From contig NZ_CP029550.1 of NCBI RefSeq assembly GCF_003173715.1, positions 4,635,501 through 4,699,500 on the forward strand: 64,000 nucleotides of DNA, given 5' to 3'. The notes beneath the pieces were generated by a model, which was not told the origin of the DNA, made no database searches, and saw only the letters and a program-made list of their open reading frames with translations. The position numbers were made by a program, and so were the translations under genes. Shown here one piece after another: positions 54,145 through 63,065 of this stretch; position 1 is the stretch's first letter, and each line of letters opens with the position of its first letter. The DNA is from Methylobacterium durans. GTDB taxonomy: Bacteria > Pseudomonadota > Alphaproteobacteria > Rhizobiales > Beijerinckiaceae.

Positions 54145-56598
54145 GTGGCTTCGGCACCAGCGCTCGACGCGAACCTTCCCCTTTGGAGCGAGGAGCCGGC
54201 AAGCCGGCCCGACCGCGCCCGCATCCGCGCCCGGATCGGCGGCCTCCACTGCTCGCTCTGCACCGGGACCATCGAGAAGGCGCTGGGCAGCCAACCCGGC
54301 GTCGACAAGGTCGCCGTCAGCCTGACCCACGAGCAGGCGCTCGTGGAGTACGATCCCGCAATCGCCCGTCCGGCGGCTCTGCTCGGGATCCTGCGCGACA
54401 TCGGCTACACGATCTCCGACCCGCGCAAGGTCCGGCCGTTCGAGGAAGAGGAGCGGGACCTCGTGCGGGAGAGCCGCCGCTTCGTCATCGCGGTTGCCCT
54501 CAGCGTCGCTTCCATTCCCATCATCGCGGATCCCTCGCTCGGCTGGATCGGCTACCTGCCCGCCCTGGTCTGCCTCAGCCTCGGCGCCATGGTGTTCCTC
54601 GTCCTGAAAAAAACGAGCGTCTTGGCCGCTGTTGCCAGCACCGGTGGCCTGACCGTGTTGGCGCTGGGTCTCCTCTACCTGAACCTCCATGGCTACTTGG
54701 CGACGTCCGCCCCCTGGCTCGTCGCGGCGTTGGCCGTGGCCCTCGTCTTCGGGGTCGGACGGCACATCCTGCACATGGCCATCCAGGCCTTGCGCCGCGG
54801 CATCCTCAACCAGCACGCGTTGCTGGAGATCGGCGCCTTCGCGGGCATGGCCGGCGGCGTCATCGGGCTTGTACTGAACCGTCCGGGCTATCCGACCGCC
54901 CCGTTCTTCGCCGTCACGGTGATGGTCGTGACCTACCACATCTTCTCCGAGTGGCTGTCGCTCATCGTCAAGACGCGCAGCTCGCAGGCCGTGAAGCGCT
55001 TGCTCGACCTCCAGCCCGAAACCGCCCGCGTGGTCCGGGACGGGCAGGAGCAGGACCTTCCGCTCGAAGCGGTGGCGGTCGGCGACCTCGTCCGCATTCG
55101 CCCCGGGGAGCGCGTGCCCGTCGACGGGACGGTCGTGTCCGGCCGCTCCGCCGTCGACCAAGCGCTGGTGACCGGTGAGCCCATCCCGGTCGAGCGCACG
55201 GAAGGCGACGTCGTCATCGGCGGCTCGATCAACGGCACCGGCAGCCTGCTCGTGCGGGTGACGGCCGTCGGCGCCGGCAGCTTCCTGCAGAAGGTGATCC
55301 GCGAGGTCGAAGACGCCCGCGCCTTGAAGCCAGGCCTCCTCCACCTCGTCGACCGCGTGCTGCAGGTCTACACGCCCACCGTGCTTGTGGTGGCCGCGCT
55401 CGCCTTCACGGGTTGGCTCGCCGGATCCTGGCTTCTCGGCGGTGAGGCCGACATCGAGCGGGCCGTGTTCGCGGGCCTCAGCGTCCTGGTCATGGGCTAT
55501 CCCTGCGCCGTCGGCATCTCGGCCCCGCTCTCCATCGTGCGGGGCGCCGGGGAGGCGGCCGAGCACGGTATCCTGATGCGGACCGGCGAGGCCTTCCAGG
55601 GCTATCGCCTCGTCGACACCATCGTGCTCGACAAGACCGGGACCCTGACCGAGGGGCGGCCCGTGGTCCGCGAGATCGAGGTGTATTCGGGGACCGAGGC
55701 CGCGCTTGTCGCCCTCGCCGCCGCAGCCGAGGCCTTCTCCGAGCACCCGCTGGCCCAAGCCGTGGTCAAAGCGGCCTTCGCGCGCGGTGCCGTGCCCCCG
55801 GAGGTGGCAGCGTTCGAGGCCATTCCGGGCAAAGGGGTCGTGGCCCGGATCGCGGATAGCGAGGTCGTGGTCGGCAGCCCGGCCTTCCTCGCCGGCCACG
55901 GCATCGATCTCGCGCCCGCTTCAGCGCGCATCCTGACCCTGGAGGAGGCCGGGCGCACCGTCATCCTCTCCGGCCGTGACGGCCGCCTGCTGGGCTTGCT
56001 CGCCCTCGACGACAAGCTGCGGGCGGATGCCGTGCCGGTTGTCGCGGCCTTGCGCAGGGAAGGGCTGCGGACGGTCCTGCTCACCGGGGACAACGAGCGA
56101 ACCGCATGCCGGATCGCCGGCGAGGCTGGCATCGACGAGGTCCACGCCGGCGTCCTTCCCGACGGCAAGGCCGAGATCGTGCGACGGCTTCAGGCCGCGG
56201 GCAAGGTCGCGATGGTCGGCGACGGCATCAACGATGCCCCGGCCTTGATGCAGGCGGACGTCGGCATCGCGATGGGCGGCGGCACCGACATCGCCATCGA
56301 GGCCGCCGACATCATCATCCTGTCGAACCGCCTCGCCGCGCTGCCGCTCGCGCGCCGGATCAGCCACCGCAGCTACGCCAAGATGCTCCAGAACGTCTGG
56401 CTTGCCTTCGCCTTCAATGGCCTCGGCATCCCGCTCGCCGCGACCGGGCTGGTCAACCCGATCTGGGCCATGGTCGCCATGGCGGTCAGCGTCACCGCGA
56501 TCTTCCTCAACTCGCTCTGGGGACAGCCCGGCCTCTTCCTGGGTGCGATCATGACCGTCGGCCATCCGCCCCGGACAGCGCACCCCAACCCGACCTGA
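54145..56598 (+). CDS. P1B-type ATPase with YPC ion-path motif
   Basis: This 817-residue metal exporter starts at GTG 54145 (AAGGAG eight bases upstream). An N-terminal HMA domain carries Cys36 and Cys39 (LHCSLC). Eight or so membrane helices follow. The phosphorylation site is Asp496 (DKTGTLT), and MVGDGINDAP starts at 690. The ion-path motif is Tyr452-Pro453-Cys454 in GYPCAVGISAP, instead of CPC, which changes the metal coordination expected for Cu or Zn/Cd pumps. Placed behind a mercury-type merR with three HMA proteins, a thiophilic-metal exporter (possibly Hg(II)) is the likeliest role, but the substrate is inferred. Confidence 0.9.
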   Translation: MASAPALDANLPLWSEEPASRPDRARIRARIGGLHCSLCTGTIEKALGSQPGVDKVAVSLTHEQALVEYDPAIARPAALLGILRDIGYTISDPRKVRPFEEEERDLVRESRRFVIAVALSVASIPIIADPSLGWIGYLPALVCLSLGAMVFLVLKKTSVLAAVASTGGLTVLALGLLYLNLHGYLATSAPWLVAALAVALVFGVGRHILHMAIQALRRGILNQHALLEIGAFAGMAGGVIGLVLNRPGYPTAPFFAVTVMVVTYHIFSEWLSLIVKTRSSQAVKRLLDLQPETARVVRDGQEQDLPLEAVAVGDLVRIRPGERVPVDGTVVSGRSAVDQALVTGEPIPVERTEGDVVIGGSINGTGSLLVRVTAVGAGSFLQKVIREVEDARALKPGLLHLVDRVLQVYTPTVLVVAALAFTGWLAGSWLLGGEADIERAVFAGLSVLVMGYPCAVGISAPLSIVRGAGEAAEHGILMRTGEAFQGYRLVDTIVLDKTGTLTEGRPVVREIEVYSGTEAALVALAAAAEAFSEHPLAQAVVKAAFARGAVPPEVAAFEAIPGKGVVARIADSEVVVGSPAFLAGHGIDLAPASARILTLEEAGRTVILSGRDGRLLGLLALDDKLRADAVPVVAALRREGLRTVLLTGDNERTACRIAGEAGIDEVHAGVLPDGKAEIVRRLQAAGKVAMVGDGINDAPALMQADVGIAMGGGTDIAIEAADIIILSNRLAALPLARRISHRSYAKMLQNVWLAFAFNGLGIPLAATGLVNPIWAMVAMAVSVTAIFLNSLWGQPGLFLGAIMTVGHPPRTAHPNPT

Positions 56599-56611
56599 CA
56601 GGAGTACTCCC

Positions 56612-56959
56612 ATGACAGACCCTCTACGCCAGGGTGCCGTCGCCGTGCTTGCCGTCGCCGCCACTTTCGGTTCGGTCGGTCGACCATGGGCGGTGGAGGA
56701 TCCGCCGGCCCTGTCGCGCCGGGCCTCCGAGCTGAAGGTCGCGACGATTCCAATCGAGGGCATGGCCTGCCTGTCCTGCGCCGCGTCGATCAAGCGAACC
56801 GTCAGGAAGGTCGACGGCGTCTCGGACGCGGAGATCGACTTCGTTCGGCGCTCGCTCCGCGTCACCTACGCGTCCGGGCGTGCCCTCCTTCTCAGTCGGG
56901 TGAAAACGGCCATCGACGGTCTTGGCTACAAGGCTGGCACTCCGGTTCTTGAGCGATGA
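56612..56959 (+). CDS. MerP-like exported HMA protein
   Basis: This 115-residue product starts at ATG 56612 (AGGAG upstream). A hydrophobic signal-like start (AVAVLAVAATFGSVGRPWA) precedes one HMA domain with Cys53 and Cys56 (GMACLSCAAS). The arrangement of signal plus single HMA is that of periplasmic MerP. It overlaps the CcdA-like gene by four bases, as merP neighbours merT in classical operons. Confidence 0.83.
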   Translation: MTDPLRQGAVAVLAVAATFGSVGRPWAVEDPPALSRRASELKVATIPIEGMACLSCAASIKRTVRKVDGVSDAEIDFVRRSLRVTYASGRALLLSRVKTAIDGLGYKAGTPVLER

Positions 56960-57636
56960 CCCTCGAAAGCGTGATCCAGCCGCTGGCGTCCGGCACAAGC
57001 GGCCCGGCCACCCTGTGGGTCACTTTCCTCGCGGGCATCCTGGCCAGTGCGGTCTGCCCCTGCACCCTGCCGGTGGGGCTCGGCATCGCCAGCGTCGCCA
57101 GCGCCTCCGAGGCGGGCTCTCGCCGAATGGGGCTTCACGTCGCGAGCGCGTTCTTTGCGGGAATCGTCCTGAGCCTCACCGTTCTCGGAGCCGTCGCTGG
57201 CCATCTCGGCGCCCTGGCGACCGAGGCCTTCGGCAGGGGCTGGGCGCTCGCCATGGCGATCCTGTCGCTTTGCGCGGCGGTGACGGCGTTCTGCTGGCCC
57301 CGCATGCGCCTCGGCAACCTCACCGCATGGCGCCGGCCCGGCCTCTTCGGGGCCTTCGTCTACGGGCTGATCTTCAGCATCGGCACCTCGGTGGCCCCGC
57401 TGCTGCTCCTGCTCACGGTCGCTGCATCGGACGGGGATCCGGGTCGGGGCATCCTGCTCGCCCTGCTGTTCGGTCTCGGCCGGGGTCTCCCGTTCCTTGC
57501 CGCAGGGATGGCGGCCGGGGCCGTCACGCGCCTGGCTCGCCTCGGCCTTTGGGGACGGACCCTGCAAATCGTCAGCGGCGCGGCCCTCCTGCTGGTCAGC
57601 GCCTACTACGCCCAGGTCTACGCGGACCTGCTTTGA
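56956..57636 (+). CDS. CcdA/DsbD-like six-helix membrane protein
   Basis: This 226-residue protein has about six helices of the CcdA/DsbD transmembrane type. Helix 1 ends in Cys34-Pro-Cys36 (VCPCTLPVG), the position where CcdA carries its redox cysteine. A second redox cysteine in helix 4 is not evident; the Cys in FCWPR lies elsewhere. So thiol transfer across the membrane is uncertain, and metal passage is possible. It is sandwiched between two HMA proteins, which suggests it takes the place MerT has in mer operons. Confidence 0.8.
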   Translation: MTLESVIQPLASGTSGPATLWVTFLAGILASAVCPCTLPVGLGIASVASASEAGSRRMGLHVASAFFAGIVLSLTVLGAVAGHLGALATEAFGRGWALAMAILSLCAAVTAFCWPRMRLGNLTAWRRPGLFGAFVYGLIFSIGTSVAPLLLLLTVAASDGDPGRGILLALLFGLGRGLPFLAAGMAAGAVTRLARLGLWGRTLQIVSGAALLLVSAYYAQVYADLL

Positions 57637-57654
57637 ACCCGGAGAAACGGTGCA

Positions 57655-57897
57655 ATGAGCGACAGGCCGAAGGCCTCCCTGTCCAAGGTCACCTTCACCG
57701 TGCCCGGTATGATCTGCGACGGGTGCGCCGAAAAGGTCCGCGACGCCGTCCTGGGTGTACCCGGCGTCCATCAGGCGAAGCCCAGCACCTGGCACAAGCG
57801 CGTCACGGTGACGTTCGAGGCGTCCCGGATCGAACCCGGACAGATCAGGTCGGCCCTCGACAGCGCCGGGTTCGAGACCGGTGCGGTCCGGCCATGA
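57655..57897 (+). CDS. Soluble HMA-domain protein
   Basis: This is an 80-residue single HMA domain with Cys21 and Cys24 (GMICDGC). There is no signal peptide. It is the third HMA unit of the operon besides the one in the ATPase, and its stop overlaps the MFS start by four bases. It may collect metal on the cytoplasmic side of the CcdA-like or MFS protein. Confidence 0.85.
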   Translation: MSDRPKASLSKVTFTVPGMICDGCAEKVRDAVLGVPGVHQAKPSTWHKRVTVTFEASRIEPGQIRSALDSAGFETGAVRP

Positions 57898-59105
57898 CCC
57901 CGGTCTCGCCCGACGTCTCGGACGTGCATCGGGAGCGCCTGCTCCGGGCGGTTGCGGCCGCTACCTTCGCCATCTTCTTCCAGGCTTTCATGGTCGCCCC
58001 GATCCTTCCACAACTCGGGGAGGCGTTCGGCGCCTCGCCGGAGCGGGTCGGACTGATCGTTCCCGCGTACTTGATTCCGTACGGCGTGGCGACGTTGGTC
58101 TACGGGCTCCTGGCGGACCGCCTCGGCATCTGGCGCGTCATGGCCGGATCGATGACCGGCTTCGCCGTGCTGACGGCCCTCACCGCCACGGCAGGGTCCG
58201 TGGAGCAACTCGCGCTCTGGCGTCTGCTGACCGGGCTCGGGGCCAGCGGGGTCGTGCCGCTCGGTCTCGTCCTCGTCGGCAGGCTCTTTCCGTACGAGCG
58301 ACGCGGGCGCCCGCTGGGATGGCTTTTCGGGGCCATGGCCGGCGGCATGGCCTTTGGGTCCACCTTCGGGGCGCTGCTCGAACCATCCATCGGATGGCGG
58401 GGCCTCTTCCTGGCTGTGGCGGCGGCAGGTGCGGCGATCCTGTTCGTCCTTAGGCGGTCACGCGGGATCGTTCCGGGCGCGACGGCGGCCGGGGCCAACC
58501 TGGGCACGCTGTTCCGCGGTTATCGGGACCTCTTGGTCTCTCCCCGCGGTCGCCGCACGTATGTCTACGTCTTCCTCAATTCGATCTTCCACTCCGGCGT
58601 GTTCACCTGGCTGGGGCTGTATTTCGAGCGGCGCTACGGTCTCGGGCCCGTCGGCGTCGGCCTTGCTCTCCTGGGCTACGGCATCCCCGGTTTCCTGCTC
58701 GGCCCGGTCATCGGCCGGGTGGCGGACCGACGCGGTCGCGGGCGGCTCCTGCCGCTCGGCCTCTTCCTGGGCGCCGTCGCGGCGGCAGCCCTGATCCTCG
58801 ACGCGCCCCTGCTGCTCGCGGTGGTGGCGGTGACGGTCCTGTCCCTCGGCTACGACATGACGCAACCGTTGTTCGCGGGCATCGTCACCGCGCTCGGCGG
58901 TCAGCGGCCGGGCCAAGCGATGGGCCTGAACGTTTGCCTCCTGTTCACCGGGTTCGGCCTGGGAAGCCTGCTGTTCGGGTCGATGCTTCGCTTCGACTTC
59001 GGCCCCGTCCTGGCCGTGTTCGCGGCTGCGGAACTGGCGCTCGCCGTCGTCGCACTCCGTCTGTTCCGATCCGAGGTTCCGCCGGCCGAGGGCGGGCGCC
59101 CGTGA
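57894..59105 (+). CDS. MFS transporter
   Basis: This 403-residue, 12-helix major-facilitator protein starts at ATG 57894. The signature loop between helices 2 and 3 is GLLADRLGIWRV, and helix 1 carries FFQAFMVAPILPQLGEAFG. The family exports small molecules by proton antiport. Its tight coupling with metal genes is unusual, and a metal-thiol complex or organomercurial-like compound would be a sensible substrate, although this is inference. Confidence 0.86.
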   Translation: MTPVSPDVSDVHRERLLRAVAAATFAIFFQAFMVAPILPQLGEAFGASPERVGLIVPAYLIPYGVATLVYGLLADRLGIWRVMAGSMTGFAVLTALTATAGSVEQLALWRLLTGLGASGVVPLGLVLVGRLFPYERRGRPLGWLFGAMAGGMAFGSTFGALLEPSIGWRGLFLAVAAAGAAILFVLRRSRGIVPGATAAGANLGTLFRGYRDLLVSPRGRRTYVYVFLNSIFHSGVFTWLGLYFERRYGLGPVGVGLALLGYGIPGFLLGPVIGRVADRRGRGRLLPLGLFLGAVAAAALILDAPLLLAVVAVTVLSLGYDMTQPLFAGIVTALGGQRPGQAMGLNVCLLFTGFGLGSLLFGSMLRFDFGPVLAVFAAAELALAVVALRLFRSEVPPAEGGRP

Positions 59106-59425
59106 GTTCGCGACCGCGTCGAGATAAGGCGGAAGCCATCGACGCCCTGATCCTCGCCGCCTTCCGGGAGGCGTGCCGTCAGGGGGAACTCGGCGCGGCC
59201 GAGCATCTCCTCTGCGCCTTGGAAGCGCTCGCTGCCGGCGCTGAGGCTTCGACAGGCGCCTCGGCATGTCTTGACAAGGCCTGCCTGACCCTGGCGGAGG
59301 AAGCCCTAGGCACGGCGCCCGTTTTCCCCCGGAAGGAAGGACGGGCGAGGCGGACACTGACACGCGACGGCATCTCCACGGCCCTGCCGCAGTGCGGTCA
59401 CCAAGTGTCAGATCTCGGCGGCTAG
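59102..59425 (+). CDS. Small hypothetical protein at operon end
   Basis: This 107-residue frame starts at a GTG at 59102 that overlaps the MFS stop (GTGA). The middle is helical (AIDALILAAFREACRQGE, AEHLLCALEALAAG) with Cys residues at CRQG, LLCAL, SACLDKAC and LPQCGH. The tail is basic. Family unknown. The position makes it the last gene of the mer-type operon. Confidence 0.6.
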   Translation: MSSRPRRDKAEAIDALILAAFREACRQGELGAAEHLLCALEALAAGAEASTGASACLDKACLTLAEEALGTAPVFPRKEGRARRTLTRDGISTALPQCGHQVSDLGG

Positions 59426-59539
59426 GAGCGGGTCGCGATCTCGGACCACGGGGCCGCTCCATCACGCGGCATCACGCGCGGGTCTGGGTCTGTAGGCTCG
59501 GCGGCCATCCTGTGGGCGGTGCTCCCTACGCCACAGGGC

Positions 59540-60658
59540 TCAGAGCGTGATCTGCAGGGACAGCGCCTCGGGCTCGGTAGTGTCACGCACCCGGTACAGG
59601 AACCGGGAGCCCGGTCGCCGCTGGAGCTCCTCGATCTTCTGTCGGACGTGCGGGAGGTCGTTCGTCAAGTGGATCGTGAAGGCGCGCCCTTCCTGGGTCA
59701 CCACGATCTGCTCCAGCACCGCGGGCTCCGGGTTCCCGTCGCGCCCGTTAGCCGAGATGACGTAGTGGGTGGCCGGGAACAGCTTGAGGAAGGCTTCCGT
59801 GATGCCGCGGTCGCTGCCGTGGTGCGGCATCTTCAGGAGGTCGACGGGGCAAGGCTCCTGCCGGTCCGGAAAGGCCGCCTTCCAGCCGGCCACGATGTCG
59901 TCGCCCCGGGCGTCGCCGGTCAGCAGGATGCGCTTTCCGCCGACCTCGACCAGGGCGACGATGCTGGAGAGGTTCGGGACCGAGGTGTCGAGGTCGGTGC
60001 GGAACAGGTCGGCGAGCTCGGCCTTCCTGGCCTTCTTCGGTTTCCGCGCCGCGGCCGCCCACTTCCTCCGCAGGGCATCGAGCCTGTTTTGGAGCGGCCC
60101 CAGGACCGTGACCGCGGCCCCGCCGACGCCCGGCAGGCGGCGGGGTGCGACGACGAGCCGGTCGAAGTGCGCGTTGACGGGGATCCTCAGGGCCTTCAGG
60201 TCCGCGAGCAGGTCGTTGCCCTGCCCGACGCTCGCCGTGACGCCGGTCTGGAACTCGCCGGCCAGGCCAAGCTCGACCGCGTAATCCTGGCCGCGGCCGG
60301 CCGGGCCGGCGCCCGCAGCTACGGCCGGTGTCCCGACGATCTGCTCGAAGCCGTTGAACCAGAACTCCCGGATGTCGACGGTGCCTGCCTTCCTCTCGTC
60401 CTTCACGAGCCGGACTTGCTGGCGCAGGAGCGCCAGTAGGCCGTTGATGTGGTCGTCGTCGATGTGACTGACCATCGCGAGGTCGAGGCGCAGCGGCGCG
60501 CCACCGCGCAACTGGTCGATGCGCTTCGAGAGCCGGTCCCGGAACACGGGGGAGGGCCCCCCGTCGACCAGCCAGAGCCGCCGGGCGCCCTCCGCATCCG
60601 TGAAGTGGATCAGGAGGCAGTCGCCGTGCTCCGCGTTCAGCGCCTCGAAGGTCACCAT
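59540..60658 (-). CDS. MBL-fold metallohydrolase (ComEC/Rec2-like domain)
   Basis: This 372-residue protein starts at ATG 60658. The metal-binding motif SHIDDDHINGLL matches the H-x-D-x-D-H core of metallo-beta-lactamase-fold enzymes, and ILLTGDARGDD and KMPHHGSDRG complete the site in the ComEC-type arrangement. It has no membrane helices, so it is a soluble hydrolase, perhaps a nuclease. It lies 10 bp after the S8 protease stop on the same strand, so it is cotranscribed with it. MBL-fold and protease pairs recur in defence islands. Confidence 0.85.
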   Translation of the reverse strand: MVTFEALNAEHGDCLLIHFTDAEGARRLWLVDGGPSPVFRDRLSKRIDQLRGGAPLRLDLAMVSHIDDDHINGLLALLRQQVRLVKDERKAGTVDIREFWFNGFEQIVGTPAVAAGAGPAGRGQDYAVELGLAGEFQTGVTASVGQGNDLLADLKALRIPVNAHFDRLVVAPRRLPGVGGAAVTVLGPLQNRLDALRRKWAAAARKPKKARKAELADLFRTDLDTSVPNLSSIVALVEVGGKRILLTGDARGDDIVAGWKAAFPDRQEPCPVDLLKMPHHGSDRGITEAFLKLFPATHYVISANGRDGNPEPAVLEQIVVTQEGRAFTIHLTNDLPHVRQKIEELQRRPGSRFLYRVRDTTEPEALSLQITL

Positions 60659-60668
60659 GATGGCCTCA

Positions 60669-62603
60669 TCAGATCGATTGGATCGCCCGCAGCACGTCGA
60701 CGAGCCCGTTGCCCTGGAAGTAGCGCTCACGGCCAAGGTCGGTTGCCGTCCGGCACAGGACATCCTTCACGCGACGGGGGTCGCCGATCAACTCGCGGTG
60801 GCGGGCCATCAGCAGGGCGGCGGCCCCGCTGACGTGCGGCGCCGCCATGCTGGTGCCGTCGAGGCGGCGCAGACCGCCACCTGGCGTGGGACCGAGGATC
60901 TTCTCGCCGGGGGCCACGACGTCTGGCTTCATACGGCCATCGCCGGTAGGACCCCGGCTTGAGAAGTAGCTGACCCCGTAGGTGTGCGGTTCGACGCGAT
61001 GGGTGGACCCGACGGTGATGACCTCGCTGGCGTTGCCGGGATCCGTGACCGTGATCGAGCGGAAGTCCCCGAACTGGTTCTCGGCCAGGCCATCGACCCA
61101 GCCGCGATTGCCGGCCGCCGCGACCACGACGACGCCCTGCCCGGCGAGCCGGTTGCATTCGTCGCAGATCGGCGTCCGGCCGCAGGCGAAGCTCTCGACC
61201 TCGTGCGGGATGGAGAGGCTGAGGTTCACCCCGTGGATCACCGGCACCTGGCGGTTCCGGTTCAGGTAGGTCACGAATTCGAGCGCGGACTGGATCGTGA
61301 ACTCGTCCCCGCCGCTGCCGTCGTCCGCGAACACCCGCAGGTCGTAGATTTCCAGGGCGGGGCAGATGCCGCGCAGGTCGACGTCGCCTTCCGGGTTCTC
61401 GTCCCGCGGCCAGTCGCCGGCGAGGATGCCGGCGACGTGGGTGCCATGGTTCGAGCGCGGGGCCCGATAGTCCGGCCCGTGCGGCACCCGGATGAGCGGC
61501 TCGATCACCGACCAGTCCAGGTCGCCGCCCTCGTCGTAGCGGCGCCGGAGGATCTCGATCTCGCGCTGGAACCGGCCGTTGATGGCGCGGGCCTGCGCCC
61601 GGTCGGGCCAGCCGCCGGCCCGGCCCGTGGGCATCCGTCCGGTCGAGATCAGCCGGCGCAGGAAGGTGAAGTCGTACGTGGCCGCCACCCGGGTCAGGTC
61701 CGCCCAGGGCTGCCGGGCGGCGGGCGGGCCGCCGCCGGGCTGGGACGCCCTCAGCTTGGCCCGGTCGAAAAAGGCCGGGTGGGTGGCGTCCACGCCGCTG
61801 TCGACGATGCCCCAGCGGATGCCGCTCGTGTCGAGGTTGAACAGGCAATGCGCGGCGTCGGCCTTCACCGTCTTCCGCGAGAGCGCGACGGACACCGACG
61901 CCTCGCGGTTGCGGTTGACCGTCCAGATCTCCGCGCGCTGTCCCGTGACCGGATCGGGGCTCGCGAAGCCGAGGAACCCCTGCGCCAGGTCGCGGAAGCG
62001 CTGGATCGCCGGCCTCACGTCACGGAGCGTGGGTTGCCGCCTCCGGCCCGGCCCGCCCCCGGCCAGACCGTCCCTCACCCGTGCCAGCTCCTTGGGCGTC
62101 AGGTCGGAATCCCGGCGAAGGGACACCATCGCGCTGAGCGCCGCGAACCGGAAGAACTCCCACTGCCCGGTGCGGGAGATCACGGCCGCGACGTCGTCGT
62201 CGTCCTCGGTGCGCTCGAACAGGTCGGCGTAGAGGAGCTCGACGGCGCCAGGGCGGGCGGACACGCGCAGCCACCAAGTCGTCATCGGGATCACGACGCG
62301 AAGCAACTCCTCGAAGGTCAGGCGCGCGCAGACGGTCCCGTTGATGTAGGCGACGTGGGCCCGCGCCGCGGCACGCCCGTCCAGGCGCTGCAGGCGCTCG
62401 CGCAGGTTCCGCGCGATCTCGCCCGGCCGGGACCCCGACGTGGGCGTGAGGATGAGGTCGACGGGCGCCTCCGGCCTGCGGAGGAACGAGATCCAGACGT
62501 TCGGGAGGATCGGGCTGTCCTGCGTGTAGCGCTGGTGCCCGAACGTGGCGAGGACCAAGCGATGGAAGGCGTCGTCGCCGCCCTCGGCCGGTGTGCGCGC
62601 CAT
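60669..62603 (-). CDS. Subtilisin-like S8 serine protease
   Basis: This 644-residue protease has a ~260-residue N-terminal region of unknown fold and the subtilase domain with an intact triad: Asp268 (GIVDSGVD), His386 (NHGTHVAG) and Ser585 (DGTSMAAPH). The oxyanion Asn499 is in AAAGNRGW. There is no signal peptide, so it acts in the cytoplasm, unlike most secreted subtilases. A cytoplasmic protease paired with an MBL-fold enzyme beside a SIR2-like protein suggests a conflict system in which proteolysis activates or executes the response. Confidence 0.9.
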   Translation of the reverse strand: MARTPAEGGDDAFHRLVLATFGHQRYTQDSPILPNVWISFLRRPEAPVDLILTPTSGSRPGEIARNLRERLQRLDGRAAARAHVAYINGTVCARLTFEELLRVVIPMTTWWLRVSARPGAVELLYADLFERTEDDDDVAAVISRTGQWEFFRFAALSAMVSLRRDSDLTPKELARVRDGLAGGGPGRRRQPTLRDVRPAIQRFRDLAQGFLGFASPDPVTGQRAEIWTVNRNREASVSVALSRKTVKADAAHCLFNLDTSGIRWGIVDSGVDATHPAFFDRAKLRASQPGGGPPAARQPWADLTRVAATYDFTFLRRLISTGRMPTGRAGGWPDRAQARAINGRFQREIEILRRRYDEGGDLDWSVIEPLIRVPHGPDYRAPRSNHGTHVAGILAGDWPRDENPEGDVDLRGICPALEIYDLRVFADDGSGGDEFTIQSALEFVTYLNRNRQVPVIHGVNLSLSIPHEVESFACGRTPICDECNRLAGQGVVVVAAAGNRGWVDGLAENQFGDFRSITVTDPGNASEVITVGSTHRVEPHTYGVSYFSSRGPTGDGRMKPDVVAPGEKILGPTPGGGLRRLDGTSMAAPHVSGAAALLMARHRELIGDPRRVKDVLCRTATDLGRERYFQGNGLVDVLRAIQSI

Positions 62604-63065
62604 GTGCTCCCCCGTGCCGGCCCGGATCCCGCGGCCTCGCGCCCAAGCCCGCCTTGCCGCGGCGCCGGAGCGTTGGCGGCGCGCCAGACTGCCACGGCTC
62701 GATAGGATCGTGCCGTCAATCCTTGCGCACGCTCGAAAGCGTCAAGCGTGGGCCGGCCGTGACGGTACCCGCGGAGGCGCCGTCGCTCCAGGCCGTCCCA
62801 GGGTTATGCACGCCCGATGGAAGGCGGGCCGGATGCAGCGCCGTCGCGCCGGGCGATGGCGCTCCGCGGCCGCGTCCCGGCGAGGGCTCTCGCCGGACCC
62901 GCGCGGGCATGGCGCTGGCGCAAAGCGGGGCCGTCAGGCCACGGCGCCCGCGCGGAGCCTTGGCGCTGGCCTCGGCGCTCGCCGCATGGTTATGCGCAGG
63001 GAGGAATACGGACGGGCCGCGGTCGGACGCCGGGAGCGGGCCGACGTGACAGGGCAGGGTGCGGG
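62604..63065. other. Divergent intergenic region
   Basis: About 460 bp separate the S8 protease start from the SIR2-like start. It must hold two divergent promoters. I see no gene and no clear operator. Confidence 0.5.

Noticed and set aside
1..59425. Integron or transposon carrying the metal genes
   Set aside because: I saw no transposase, integrase, terminal inverted repeats or target duplications anywhere in the window.
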